NCBI GenBank assembly: GCA_036641735.1
Contig: JAVWEG010000028.1
Coordinates: 1-27,054 of the forward strand
Source: JAGPHI01 sp036641735
Lineage (GTDB): Bacteria; Bacillota; Clostridia; Oscillospirales; Ruminococcaceae
DNA: 27,054 nucleotides
Direction of reading: 5' to 3'
Numbering within the stretch: position 1 is the first letter of the stretch; each line of letters begins with the position of its first letter. The translations under genes were made by a program, and so were the position numbers. Shown piece by piece: positions 6,967 to 15,035 of this stretch. Below the pieces are notes generated by a model, which worked only from the letters and a program-made list of their open reading frames with translations, did no database searches and had not been told where the DNA came from.

Positions 6967-8252
6967 GTATACGATTATTTTCAACATTCAATTACGGACT
7001 GGTGCTACTGTTTGGAGTGTTTCTTTCGGTATTGTTTTCAGGTGGATGCAAAAGCCGAAAAGACCGTGTGAGCATTGGTTTATTTTCTGTTTTCACTTTG
7101 TGCTTGCAAACCACCTGCTCGTTTTTTGTAGGTCTTGAAATCACCACAAAGCTTTATCCTCTTATTACCCATTTGCCTTTAATTTTGTTTTTGGTACTTA
7201 TATTAAAAAAGCCTGTTGGCATTTCCATTATCAGCGTGCTTACTGCTTATTTTTGCTGTCAGCTTCCGCGCTGGTCAGGGGTATTGTCGATGCAGATTTT
7301 CAAAACGCAAATATCATACCTTATTGCCTACAGCTCATCAATTTTGATTTTCTTTTTTCTGATATGGCGCTTTTTTGCAAAAGCTACTTATCAGGCAATG
7401 GCATATTCGCGCCAATCTATGTTTCTTTTTGGGTGTTTGCCGGCGGTTTATTATATTTTTGATTATGCCACTACTGTATATACGCGTGTTCTTTACACGG
7501 GTATTGAAATGATGAGCGAATTTTTGCCTACAGTAATGGTGCTTTTTTATGTGTGGTTTATAGTGGTATATCACGGTGAGGTACAGCAAAAAACAGAAAT
7601 TTTATTAGAAAAGAAAATGCTTTCTATGCAGATGGATACGGCAAAGCTTCAGCTAGATGCTTTGCGCACATCTCAAGAGCAAGCTATTATTCATCGCCAC
7701 GATATGCGCCACCATTTTTCTATGATTGACAGCTTTGCGCAGCAAGGAGAGCTTGCCGAAATTGTGGAATATCTTTCCAATGCGCAATGTGAGCTTACGG
7801 CGATTACTCCTATGCGCTTTTGCGAAAACGAAACGGTAAATCTTTTGCTTTCTTCTTTTACAAGCAAAGCCGAAAAACGAAATGTTGTGTTAAGCGTAAA
7901 GGCGAATTTACCGAAAAAGGTGAATGTTCCAGATACAGAGCTTTGCAGTGTACTGTCGAACGGAATAGAAAATGCACTTAATGCCGTGAATAAAGTAACG
8001 GATATTACATTGCGAAAAATATTTTTGAATTGCAGCGTAAATAGAAATATGCTGTTATTTGAAATAGAAAATGCCTTTATAGGCAATGTGGAAATGAAAG
8101 ACAATATCCCTACTGCTACAGAAACAGGACACGGATATGGGTGTAAAAGCATCTGTACCATTGCCAAAAAAAGAAACGGATTTTGCACTTTTGCGGCGAG
8201 TGACGGGATATTTACATTGAGAGTGGCACTGCCGATGAACGAACAAACGTAA
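6963..8252 (+). CDS. AgrC-type sensor histidine kinase (GHKL ATPase)
   Basis: This 429-aa kinase has a polytopic membrane N-terminus (about six helices within residues 8-203), a helical linker (about 205-240), a phospho-acceptor motif HRHDMRHH (His246 most likely), and a GHKL-type ATPase domain with N-box GIENALN (334-340) and G-box GHGYG (389-393). It has no separate extracellular sensor domain, so the ligand is probably sensed by the membrane domain, as in AgrC-type kinases. No short Agr-type peptide gene or AgrB-like processing gene lies beside it, so the signal is unknown. The ATG overlaps the regulator stop by 4 bp. A strong bidirectional terminator follows 14 nt after the stop. Partner: the LytTR regulator at 6244. 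Confidence 0.92.
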   Translation: MSIRLFSTFNYGLVLLFGVFLSVLFSGGCKSRKDRVSIGLFSVFTLCLQTTCSFFVGLEITTKLYPLITHLPLILFLVLILKKPVGISIISVLTAYFCCQLPRWSGVLSMQIFKTQISYLIAYSSSILIFFFLIWRFFAKATYQAMAYSRQSMFLFGCLPAVYYIFDYATTVYTRVLYTGIEMMSEFLPTVMVLFYVWFIVVYHGEVQQKTEILLEKKMLSMQMDTAKLQLDALRTSQEQAIIHRHDMRHHFSMIDSFAQQGELAEIVEYLSNAQCELTAITPMRFCENETVNLLLSSFTSKAEKRNVVLSVKANLPKKVNVPDTELCSVLSNGIENALNAVNKVTDITLRKIFLNCSVNRNMLLFEIENAFIGNVEMKDNIPTATETGHGYGCKSICTIAKKRNGFCTFAASDGIFTLRVALPMNEQT

Positions 8253-8266
8253 AATTATTTTACAAT

Positions 8267-8317
8267 AAAAATCCGCCTGCAAACCCTTTTGATACAAGGG
8301 TTTGCAGGCGGATTTTT
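8267..8317. terminator. Bidirectional intrinsic terminator
   Basis: A perfect 22-bp stem (8267-8288 with 8296-8317) and a 7-nt loop. The stem begins with A's and ends with T's, so it works on both strands. It separates the two convergent two-component operons ending at 8252 (plus) and 8352 (minus). Confidence 0.95.
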
Positions 8318-8351
8318 AGCGTTTATACACAATAAGCGTATAATATTTTAA

Positions 8352-8878
8352 TTAAACATTGCACGGTGTATCCGTTTGCTCTTTGAGGACGGGTATCGGT
8401 ATCATTATCGATGCGTGAAATGTATTGGCATCGGCAGAAAAATCAGCAAGTCCGCCGTATTTTTTAACAATAGCACACACAGAGCTTATGCCAAAGCCAA
8501 AGCCCTCGTGCTTTGATGAAATATATTTATCATCGCGTTTAGTAATCGCACCGGAATAGCTGTTATCAAGCACTATGCCTAATCTGCCGTTTTGAAAATC
8601 TCCACGCAGATATATTTTGCGAGGTAATTGCTGCTGTCGCGATAATGCCTCGGTTGCATTTTCCAAAAGATTGCTAAGTAAAATACATAATTCATCGTCA
8701 GGGAAATTAATTTCGGGCGGTATGGCAAGGCGCACATCGTATGTGGCATTAAGCCGTTTTGCGGCAGGTGCATAATATCCGATAATTGCATCAGCCACGG
8801 AGTGATTAGACCAAATATTTACTTCTTGCTGTGTTAAATGCGGCTCGTAGGAATCTAAATATGCAATTAAACGGCTAT
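8352..8878 (-). pseudogene. Detached GHKL ATPase part of frameshifted sensor kinase
   Basis: This is the C-terminal part of the kinase encoded at 8867-10258, in another frame. Read from about 8878 the frame continues the kinase naturally (NSRLIAYLDSYEPHLTQQEV...), then a GHKL ATPase with N-box LLENATEAL and G-box GFGFGISS, ending at 8352. An ATG at 8798 opens a 148-aa reading frame, but no ribosome site precedes it and it would omit the linker, so independent translation looks unlikely. Adding one A within the AAA at 8878-8880 restores one continuous kinase of about 634 aa. It could be a true inactivating mutation, a phase variant or a sequencing error. The ATP-binding residues seem intact, so the break looks recent. 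Confidence 0.75.
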
Positions 8879-10258
8879 TTGCGTGCTTTCGCCTGCAATA
8901 GTGCGCAAAATACGCATATGGTGGCGCATATCGTGGGCGGCTTCGCGTGAGCGCTGAATTTGCTCTGAAAGCTGCTGATAATATTCTTTTTGCATAAGCA
9001 AGCGCTGCTCCATATGATGATAATTGCCCTCATAAGTAAGGCGAAAACGGTAAGCATCCATAGCATCGAGCCAAAGCGCCGAGGCTAAAGCGGCTATTAA
9101 TATAACACCGCCTACTTCTCCAAGCCAGCCGCCGAAAATCGGCTCGTATAAAGGGAAAAAGCGGTCAAATCCCAAAAACACCGCAAAGGACATCGATGCA
9201 CTCATCAATAAAACAGAATATTTTTTTCTGCGCCATAATGCCCAGCAAGAAAGCAGTAGTATACAAGCTGCAAAATAGTATTTAATAAATAGTGAAATAA
9301 ACGAAAATGCAATGCTGATTTCGATATTCCAATATGCAGCGCCCAAAACGCGCACTATGGCAAAAAGCGTGCCAAGCGCGCACGGAAGCGCCAAAAAAAA
9401 CGTGAATTTACCACGCACCTCATACAGATCACATTGCAGTAAAATAGCAAGCAAAAGCAAGCCGTAATAACACATAGCTTCGAGCGTATACCAGGGATTG
9501 AAGGAGGTAATGCGCAAGGAATGGAACAAGGGATATGCGGTGTATCCGATAAGACAAAGAAAAATTAAATTGCACAAAATACCACGTCGCAAATTGCCCT
9601 TAATGCCAAATGCAATGGCAAGCCCAATGCCGAGAATGGCAATAAGCACAGTGGCAGAATGTAAAAGTAAGCGAATAGAGCGTACTCGCAAAACATTTTG
9701 CGCAATGCCGAATGCAGGCGGATAATTAAGCCCACTGTACACAGCGGAAAAATCACTTACAGCAAGCAAAATTTCCGTTTTGCCACCGGCTGTAAATGGG
9801 ATTACCCTGTTACAAATGCCTTCGGAATATTGCTGCGGATCAATATTGCCAAGCTGCAATAACGGCTTGCCGTCAATATAAAGCTTGCACGCGGAAAAAA
9901 TTTCGGGCATTTCCAGCGCATACGAGGCTTCTGCGCTTGGCAGCATTAAAATAAGACGATATGTGGCACTGCCGTGCGGCATAGCGTATTTACCGCCTAT
10001 ATCTACATATTTGCGGTATCCGTCGTACTGCGGCAAAGTGTCGGGAGTAAGCAAAGCATCGGGGAAATATTCCCATTCTCTTGATAAATACAATACTTTA
10101 TTTAAGGCGAAATCCTCATCTTCAAGATAAATTATACCGTTTATCGGCTGCGTTGATTGATGAGTGTATTTATTGTCAAACTGATAAAGAAAAAGACAAA
10201 AGCAAACAGAAAGTATTATAGTGATAAAAATATAAATTGCGTTTTTATGCTTATTCAT
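8867..10258 (-). CDS. 7TMR-DISM-like sensor histidine kinase, N-terminal part, truncated by frameshift
   Basis: This 463-aa reading frame ends early at a TAA (8867). Domains: N-terminal membrane helix (about 7-25); an extracellular domain (about 26-195) with the EWEYFPDALLTP and ATYRLIL...FSACKLYIDGKP features of the DISMED2 carbohydrate-binding-like fold; about seven membrane helices (197-390); a coiled coil; and the phospho-acceptor motif AHDMRHH (His442). It stops 16 residues after that motif, before the ATPase domain, which continues in another frame at 8352-8878. The start at 10258 overlaps the upstream surface-protein gene by 8 bp. It is the third gene of the operon that starts with the LytTR regulator at 12862. 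As read, the protein lacks ATP binding and could not autophosphorylate. Confidence 0.85.
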   Translation of the reverse strand: MNKHKNAIYIFITIILSVCFCLFLYQFDNKYTHQSTQPINGIIYLEDEDFALNKVLYLSREWEYFPDALLTPDTLPQYDGYRKYVDIGGKYAMPHGSATYRLILMLPSAEASYALEMPEIFSACKLYIDGKPLLQLGNIDPQQYSEGICNRVIPFTAGGKTEILLAVSDFSAVYSGLNYPPAFGIAQNVLRVRSIRLLLHSATVLIAILGIGLAIAFGIKGNLRRGILCNLIFLCLIGYTAYPLFHSLRITSFNPWYTLEAMCYYGLLLLAILLQCDLYEVRGKFTFFLALPCALGTLFAIVRVLGAAYWNIEISIAFSFISLFIKYYFAACILLLSCWALWRRKKYSVLLMSASMSFAVFLGFDRFFPLYEPIFGGWLGEVGGVILIAALASALWLDAMDAYRFRLTYEGNYHHMEQRLLMQKEYYQQLSEQIQRSREAAHDMRHHMRILRTIAGESTQIAV

Positions 10259-12137
10259 TTTGCCGCCTCAATACAAAAACGTACAAGCAAGCACCAATGG
10301 TAATGCCAAATATGGCAATAAAAGTAAAGACAGGTAATTTACTTTGGCTTTCGCTTGCTACGGCATTATCTGTGCTGTTTAAGGTTTGTGACGTAGCTTC
10401 ATTTGCCGCTTCAAGGGGGGCTTTTACAGGTGCTTTTATGTGGCGCACTTGATAGTTACCGCCTTCTTGCAGCTCAAATTGCGCAGTACCGTTTTGTTTT
10501 TCATAATAAGCATTCGATACAAAAGTACCGTCCGTCTTTACACATTCTAGCTTGTCACCGTCATCGGCATCGAATGGCATATATACTGTTGTTTCGGGTA
10601 AAGCATCTACGGCATTGCCATCTGCAAAAACGGCAAGGTTAAAACCGCTGTTTTCGGATTTTTGAATATATACTTCTAAAATATTGTCGTCTGTAAGATG
10701 TAAATTGTTTAAAAGCGAAGAAGAAAGTTCTACGGCAATTCCGTGCTTTTCAAACAAAACAACATCGCTTAAAGCCGTTAGCTGAGATAAACGTGTTCCG
10801 GAAATCAAGGTAGAATTTTCGGTTACTTCCTCCATTACTGTCGGCTTTTCTTCGTTATAAACAGGCTTTAAATCGTCATCAGGTGCTGATATATCAAGCG
10901 GCGGAGCTTGCGTGACAATAGCATATTGAGGCGGCACAGGTGAAATTTCTGAAGGAGGCGGAGAGACAGGCACTAAGGGCGGCGGCGCAATCTCGCTTGG
11001 CTCAGACGGCGCAGGCTGAGTTAACGGAGGTAAAACGTTGCCTCCTGTATCGCCGGCATCTCTGTCGCCGCCTATATCAAAGGAGGGCGGCGCGGCGTTC
11101 GGGATAAGAAAATCTTTGTTTTCAAGGCGAATATGCAGTGTATTTGAAAATTTATCGGCACTGCCTTCGCTGTATCGAATACGAAAATAGTAATCGGTTT
11201 TTTCGCTTAGGGCATTAAGATTTATATTTAGAGAATTACCCCAATAGCTGTTGAATACTATATAAGTGCTTTGTAAATCCTGCTTCCATTCCTCGGTGTT
11301 TACAGCATATTCAAGCTTTACATTATTCTCTTTTTGCAAGGGGAACAGCCATTTGCAATTTATATAGCCGTTAAGATTGTCGAACAAAGCCGAAGAAAGG
11401 TCAGGCGCATCATTAGGCATTACTACTACGGTGCGCGTTGGTGCTACATAATTTGGAGGTAGCGCAAAGCCAAGCGGAAGAGATGGTATGCCGCTAATTG
11501 TGTATTTGCCTGCGGTGTTTATTTGCACAGAGCTAAAATCCCATACAAAATCGCAATTAAAATATTCACCGGGTATTGATGTGTGGCAAGTGGCAGTAGA
11601 TATTTTGTTTTTTGCCTCTTCACCGAGTGGTATAGGGCTGTTTTGTAAAAAGTTTACATTTATGTCCGACAGTACCTCTGCTCCGCTTGCGCGCTCGCCT
11701 TGCACTACTGCTTGCCATATTATATCGTTTGGCAAAGTGCTTATTAAAGTATAATTACTTGCATAATTTAACGTGCCGTGTATTTCAATGCGCCCCGGCA
11801 AGCTTGTATCGGTGCTTCGCGATAAATCCCAAGTCACAGGACACATATAGTATACAGGCTGTCCGTTTTCATCAATTTGGTCTGTGAGGCAATCTATATA
11901 CGATAAATCATTTTGCAATTGCTGGCTTAAAGCCGAAATCGATTCGCCCTGTTTTACAACAAGCATTTGGAATATATCACTGCCATTATAATCTCGGCGA
12001 ATGTCGGTAATAATAGTAGGCACGGCCGACGGTGGAGGATCAAAACCTATAAGTGGCGGCATAGTCATCGCAAAAGCAGGATAAGCAGCACATACAACAA
12101 AAAACACGGTAATTACAAGCGATAATAGCTTTTTCAT
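10251..12137 (-). CDS. Membrane-anchored extracellular protein between regulator and kinase
   Basis: This 628-aa protein has a signal peptide (1-23, ending PAFA) and a C-terminal membrane helix (about 601-623) with a short basic tail (LRRQNE), so nearly all of it is outside the cell. Residues about 35-250 are beta-rich, with Ig-like/FN3-like repeats (VTWDLS...PGRIEIHGTL; FVWDFS...AGKYTISG). A FN3-like segment lies at about 265-340 (KLEYAVNTEEW...DYYFRIRY). A Pro-rich linker (about 342-432) and a second beta-rich domain (about 440-575) follow. I do not recognise a named family. It shares ATGA with the regulator before it and overlaps the kinase after it, so the three are made together. A role as accessory sensor for the 7TMR-DISM-like kinase is inferred from this position. 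Confidence 0.8.
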   Translation of the reverse strand: MKKLLSLVITVFFVVCAAYPAFAMTMPPLIGFDPPPSAVPTIITDIRRDYNGSDIFQMLVVKQGESISALSQQLQNDLSYIDCLTDQIDENGQPVYYMCPVTWDLSRSTDTSLPGRIEIHGTLNYASNYTLISTLPNDIIWQAVVQGERASGAEVLSDINVNFLQNSPIPLGEEAKNKISTATCHTSIPGEYFNCDFVWDFSSVQINTAGKYTISGIPSLPLGFALPPNYVAPTRTVVVMPNDAPDLSSALFDNLNGYINCKWLFPLQKENNVKLEYAVNTEEWKQDLQSTYIVFNSYWGNSLNINLNALSEKTDYYFRIRYSEGSADKFSNTLHIRLENKDFLIPNAAPPSFDIGGDRDAGDTGGNVLPPLTQPAPSEPSEIAPPPLVPVSPPPSEISPVPPQYAIVTQAPPLDISAPDDDLKPVYNEEKPTVMEEVTENSTLISGTRLSQLTALSDVVLFEKHGIAVELSSSLLNNLHLTDDNILEVYIQKSENSGFNLAVFADGNAVDALPETTVYMPFDADDGDKLECVKTDGTFVSNAYYEKQNGTAQFELQEGGNYQVRHIKAPVKAPLEAANEATSQTLNSTDNAVASESQSKLPVFTFIAIFGITIGACLYVFVLRRQNE

Positions 12138-12862
12138 ATGTCTGCTCCTTTCGTAAGCCCTCGCAAAGAATACTGTAAATACGCACGCTTTACAAGCGCT
12201 CTGCCGCGCTGTTTTATGGGAACTGTCTGTCCGTTTTGTAATAGAAAATCATTTTCCTGCGTTTTGACAATAAAATCCATATTTATTACTACATTGCGGT
12301 TACAGCTCAAAAATCTTTCGTCGTTTGCTAAGGTGAATAATACGTCCGAGGCTTTTTCGTCTACGGTGATAGTGCGATTTAAAAGATGTAAATGCGTATG
12401 CTCGGCGCCGCAATCCATATATGTGATATCGCGCAAGCGCAAATCACAGGGGATACCGGCGCAATGCAGCGAAATACAGCAGTTATCACGCAAAAGCGTA
12501 GCACAGGCTGTGTCCATTGCACTGCAAAATTGAGTAAAAGCAAGAGGCTTTGTAAGATAATATGCCGCGTGTACCTCGTAGCTTGCTACGGCGTGAGAAT
12601 GACTGGTGGTGGAAAAAATTAATTTACACGCGGGATTTAATTTATATACAGCGCGCGCAGCTTGCATACCGTTCATTTCACCCATATAAATATCTAAAAA
12701 AATAACATCAAAATTGTTTTGTTCAATATTGGCAAGCAAATCTTCGGCACAAGAAAAACTGCTTAATTGAATGGATAAATGCTTTAATTTAGAATATTGA
12801 TTTAACATTTCCGTAAGCTCAATTTTGTCTTGTTCGCAGTCATCTACAATTGCAATTTGCAT
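12134..12862 (-). CDS. LytTR-family response regulator
   Basis: This 242-aa regulator has a receiver (about 1-120) with acidic VDDC, phospho-acceptor Asp57 (FLDIYMGEMNG) and Lys105 (LTKP). A LytTR domain (about 130-235) includes RFLSCNRNVVINMDFI and the typical C-terminal VPIKQRGRALVKRAYLQY. Key residues are intact. GAGGAGGTATC just upstream fixes the start at 12862, and TTGATT-16 bp-TGCTATAAT is a good promoter. Its stop overlaps the surface-protein start (ATGA). Its kinase, third in the operon, is frameshifted, so this regulator may be unphosphorylated, served by another kinase (the one at 6963 is a candidate), or constitutive. The direct repeat at 12947-12983 upstream is a candidate binding site. 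Confidence 0.93.
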   Translation of the reverse strand: MQIAIVDDCEQDKIELTEMLNQYSKLKHLSIQLSSFSCAEDLLANIEQNNFDVIFLDIYMGEMNGMQAARAVYKLNPACKLIFSTTSHSHAVASYEVHAAYYLTKPLAFTQFCSAMDTACATLLRDNCCISLHCAGIPCDLRLRDITYMDCGAEHTHLHLLNRTITVDEKASDVLFTLANDERFLSCNRNVVINMDFIVKTQENDFLLQNGQTVPIKQRGRALVKRAYLQYSLRGLTKGADI

Positions 12863-12898
12863 AAACGATACCTCCTCGCAAGATTTATCACTATATTC

Positions 12899-12926
12899 AT
12901 TATAGCAATTAAACCTAAAAAATCAA
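12899..12926 (-). promoter_or_regulatory. Promoter of the 12862-8352 operon
   Basis: On the minus strand: -35 TTGATT (12926-12921), a 16-bp spacer, and -10 TATAAT (12904-12899) preceded by TGC, which forms an extended -10. The start codon is about 37 nt further on, with GGAGG in the leader. The direct repeat 12947-12983 lies about 20 bp upstream of the -35. Confidence 0.7.
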
Positions 12927-12946
12927 TGTTTAAGAAAATTTTTTGT

Positions 12947-12983
12947 AAAAAATGACTTTCACGGCAAAAAAATGACTTTCACG
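12947..12983. promoter_or_regulatory. Candidate LytTR binding site: 20-bp-period direct repeat
   Basis: A 17-bp sequence ending AATGACTTTCACG occurs at 12947-12963 and again at 12967-12983 without mismatch, 20 bp apart. It lies in the 191-nt divergent region between a LytTR regulator gene and the plus-strand pseudo-receiver operon. The right copy ends 30 bp before a TGTGATAAA extended -10-like element (hexamer at 13014), nearly the same geometry as the repeat at 6072-6103. The exact repeat and the two-turn spacing suggest cooperative binding of a dimer. Confidence 0.55.
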
Positions 12984-12990
12984 CTAAAGA

Positions 12991-13019
12991 TATTTAAAAA
13001 ACAAATTGCTTGTGATAAA
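12991..13019 (+). promoter_or_regulatory. Weak candidate promoter of the 13054-27054 operon
   Basis: A TGTGATAAA extended -10-like element (hexamer 13014-13019) with an AT-rich, non-consensus -35 region (TATTTA, 12991-12996) just after the direct repeat. It would need an activator. An alternative, TTGCTT (13007) with ATTATC (13030), is no better. Confidence 0.3.
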
Positions 13020-13053
13020 TTAAAAACAGATTATCAAACATAGGAGGCGTGAG

Positions 13054-13416
13054 ATGGAGTTTAGATGTTTGTGCTTGTGTGATGAAACAGAAGAAGCGGC
13101 GCTGCGCTGCGGCACAGAGCAATGCTCTATTGAAACGCAAAATCACATTTTACTTGAATGGTATCACAGGCGCGAAGATTTGTTATATCGTATACGCAGC
13201 GGCGAATATGATGTGGTGGTGGTAGCTTTACCGGGGGCGCTTGGAATGGAGGCGGTGCTGGGAGTGAGAGACTTGGCAGCCAAAATACCTATTATTTGGT
13301 GTTCGGATGATGATGTATTTGCACTTCAAAGTTATCGCTTGTTTGTAAGTACGTTTTTGCGTTTGCCTGTAAAGGCAGAGCAAGTGGCAAAGGCATTGAT
13401 GCAATGTATAATATAA
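13054..13416 (+). CDS. Stand-alone degenerate receiver (pseudo-receiver)
   Basis: This 120-aa protein matches the length and the alternating strand/helix pattern of a LytTR-type receiver and aligns with the regulator at 12134 (YDVVVVALPGALGMEA with FDVIFLDIYMGEMNGM; FLRLPV with YLTKPL). In that alignment the phospho-acceptor Asp is Ala58, the conserved Lys is Leu104, and the N-terminal acidic pair is reduced (LCDE). There is no output domain. It should therefore not be phosphorylated, and may work by protein contact, for example with the LuxR-type regulator 24 nt downstream or with the LytTR regulator transcribed divergently. The ribosome site AGGAGGCG is strong. First gene of the rightward operon. 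Confidence 0.7.
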   Translation: MEFRCLCLCDETEEAALRCGTEQCSIETQNHILLEWYHRREDLLYRIRSGEYDVVVVALPGALGMEAVLGVRDLAAKIPIIWCSDDDVFALQSYRLFVSTFLRLPVKAEQVAKALMQCII

Positions 13417-13440
13417 ACTTTTGAAACGGAGAATTTAATA

Positions 13441-14934
13441 ATGATAGTATTTGAAGATGTTCAAAAAAACATAGAAGAAAAAAATTACACGGCTGCACTC
13501 GATTTGTTATGCACACAAGATATTATGCGCCTTGATGCAGATACAATTGGCAAAACGGATAAGTATTTAAATCTTATCCCCCAAAATATTATAATGACAT
13601 CGCCTTATTATTGCTTTGAGGCGCTGTGCGTTGATTTGTATTACGATAGATTTACGCAGGTGCGCAAATGGTATTCGCAGCTTGCATTATTGCGTGACGG
13701 GTATAAAGAAGGAAGCAAGGAACGCGATATTGCATCTCAGTACTTGTGCTGTGCAGGGTTTATGCTGCCAAATACCGATAACGCGCGTATGCTGCTGCTT
13801 TTTGCTATTTTATTTAACGAATATGGCGGACACAATAAAATGCCAACGCCAATACCTTTGTCAATCACATCAAGACGTCCGAGTGTGCTGCGCGGCGCAA
13901 AAGACCTTTCGGAATGGGGCAAAAACTATCGCGCTGTTGCAAGCATTGTAGAGCCTATGCTGACAGTGCTGTTTGAAGATAAAAAGCACAGTATATCCTC
14001 GGCGGCAGTGGCGGAGCTGTTATATGAATATAACGAGCTAAATGCCGCAGCCGAAGAAGTAGCGGCGGCGCTTTCAAGTGATATTACCGAAGTAGTGTTT
14101 ACTGGTATGGCACTGTTATCACGCATAAATTTTGCGAGCGCTACTGATGAAAAGCGTATTACAGAGCTATTTGTAAATATGAAACGTCTTATTGAGGACA
14201 GCTCCTCCACACAGCTATTGCCTGCATTTAATGCCTTGCGGACAAAGCTGGATATACATACAGGACACCTTGAGCCTGTGGCAGCTTGGCTGGAAGCGTG
14301 CGAAGAGGATGAGCTGCACTGCACGCATATGAACAGCTATGTGCTGATGACAAAAGCCGAAGCGATGATTGCTCTTGGACGTCCTCGTGATGCAATTACC
14401 TTGCTTGAATGTTTGCAAATTGCATTACGTGAAGATTTTTATCCACTGGATACTATTGAATGTCTTGCCCATTGTGCAGTGGCTTGTGAGCTATTAAACG
14501 ACAGAGAGCGTGCGCTCGATAAATTAAAAGAAGCATTGCAAATGGCAGAGCCTTATAAATACGTAAGGGTAATTGCCGACACAGGCCCTATAATGATGCG
14601 CTTATTGTCTCAAGCTTGCAAGGAAAGCACATTTACGCAAAATATCTCGGAAAAGTATTTGCACAATGTGCTGGAAGCTACCAAAAGCTATTCTATGCTG
14701 CGCCCTGCGCTTTATTCGCGCATAGAAAAAAGCGAACAAGGTAAAGAGCTTACAGCGATGGAAACACAGATTTTGCATTTGCTTATGGAGGGCAAAACAA
14801 ATAAAGAGATAAGCATTACACTCAATATCAAGCTGCCGACAGTAAAATTTCATTTAGCCAATTTGTTTGAAAAGCTGGAAGTGGAAAACCGCACGGCGGC
14901 TGTAAATGCGGCAAAAAATATGAACTTACTTTAA
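13441..14934 (+). CDS. MalT-like LuxR-family transcriptional regulator lacking the ATPase domain
   Basis: This 497-aa protein has a C-terminal LuxR/GerE helix-turn-helix (about 436-497: LTAMETQILHLLMEGKTNKE, TVKFHLANLFEKL, NRTAAV) typical of DNA-binding activators. Residues about 1-430 are helical, TPR-like, with the SRRPSVLRGAKDLSEWG segment seen in the helical part of Clostridia MalT-like regulators. No Walker A motif is present, so the usual N-terminal STAND ATPase is absent. It follows the pseudo-receiver by 24 nt. It may activate the downstream operon, with the pseudo-receiver as a possible partner (inference). Recognition signals and inducer are unknown. Confidence 0.82.
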   Translation: MIVFEDVQKNIEEKNYTAALDLLCTQDIMRLDADTIGKTDKYLNLIPQNIIMTSPYYCFEALCVDLYYDRFTQVRKWYSQLALLRDGYKEGSKERDIASQYLCCAGFMLPNTDNARMLLLFAILFNEYGGHNKMPTPIPLSITSRRPSVLRGAKDLSEWGKNYRAVASIVEPMLTVLFEDKKHSISSAAVAELLYEYNELNAAAEEVAAALSSDITEVVFTGMALLSRINFASATDEKRITELFVNMKRLIEDSSSTQLLPAFNALRTKLDIHTGHLEPVAAWLEACEEDELHCTHMNSYVLMTKAEAMIALGRPRDAITLLECLQIALREDFYPLDTIECLAHCAVACELLNDRERALDKLKEALQMAEPYKYVRVIADTGPIMMRLLSQACKESTFTQNISEKYLHNVLEATKSYSMLRPALYSRIEKSEQGKELTAMETQILHLLMEGKTNKEISITLNIKLPTVKFHLANLFEKLEVENRTAAVNAAKNMNLL

Positions 14935-14972
14935 GTGGTTAAAAATAAAAAAATAATTTTACGAACCCATAC

Positions 14973-15001
14973 TTTTGGCTAGTACAAATTGTTTATATAC
15001 T
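14973..15001 (+). promoter_or_regulatory. Weak candidate internal promoter
   Basis: The 101-nt gap 14935-15035 is the longest in the rightward operon. It has TATACT (14996-15001) with a poor TTTTGG-like -35 at 17 bp. No terminator hairpin is visible after the LuxR stop. It may be a LuxR-dependent second promoter. Confidence 0.25.
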
Positions 15002-15035
15002 GTGTTATTGTAGATAAAAGAAGGGCGGTGTCATT

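Noticed and set aside
8876..8884. Programmed -1 ribosomal frameshifting in the kinase
   Set aside because: There is no X-XXY-YYZ slippery heptamer and no obvious downstream pseudoknot; CGCAAATA is not a slip site. A simple deletion explains the shift.
12947..12983. Short CRISPR-like array
   Set aside because: There are only two copies with a 3-bp gap and no spacers or cas genes; the promoter position favours a regulator site.
13441..14700. STAND ATPase domain expected for a MalT/LAL regulator
   Set aside because: No Walker A or B motif is found in the N-terminal 430 residues; the protein is of the shorter type with only helical repeats and the HTH.
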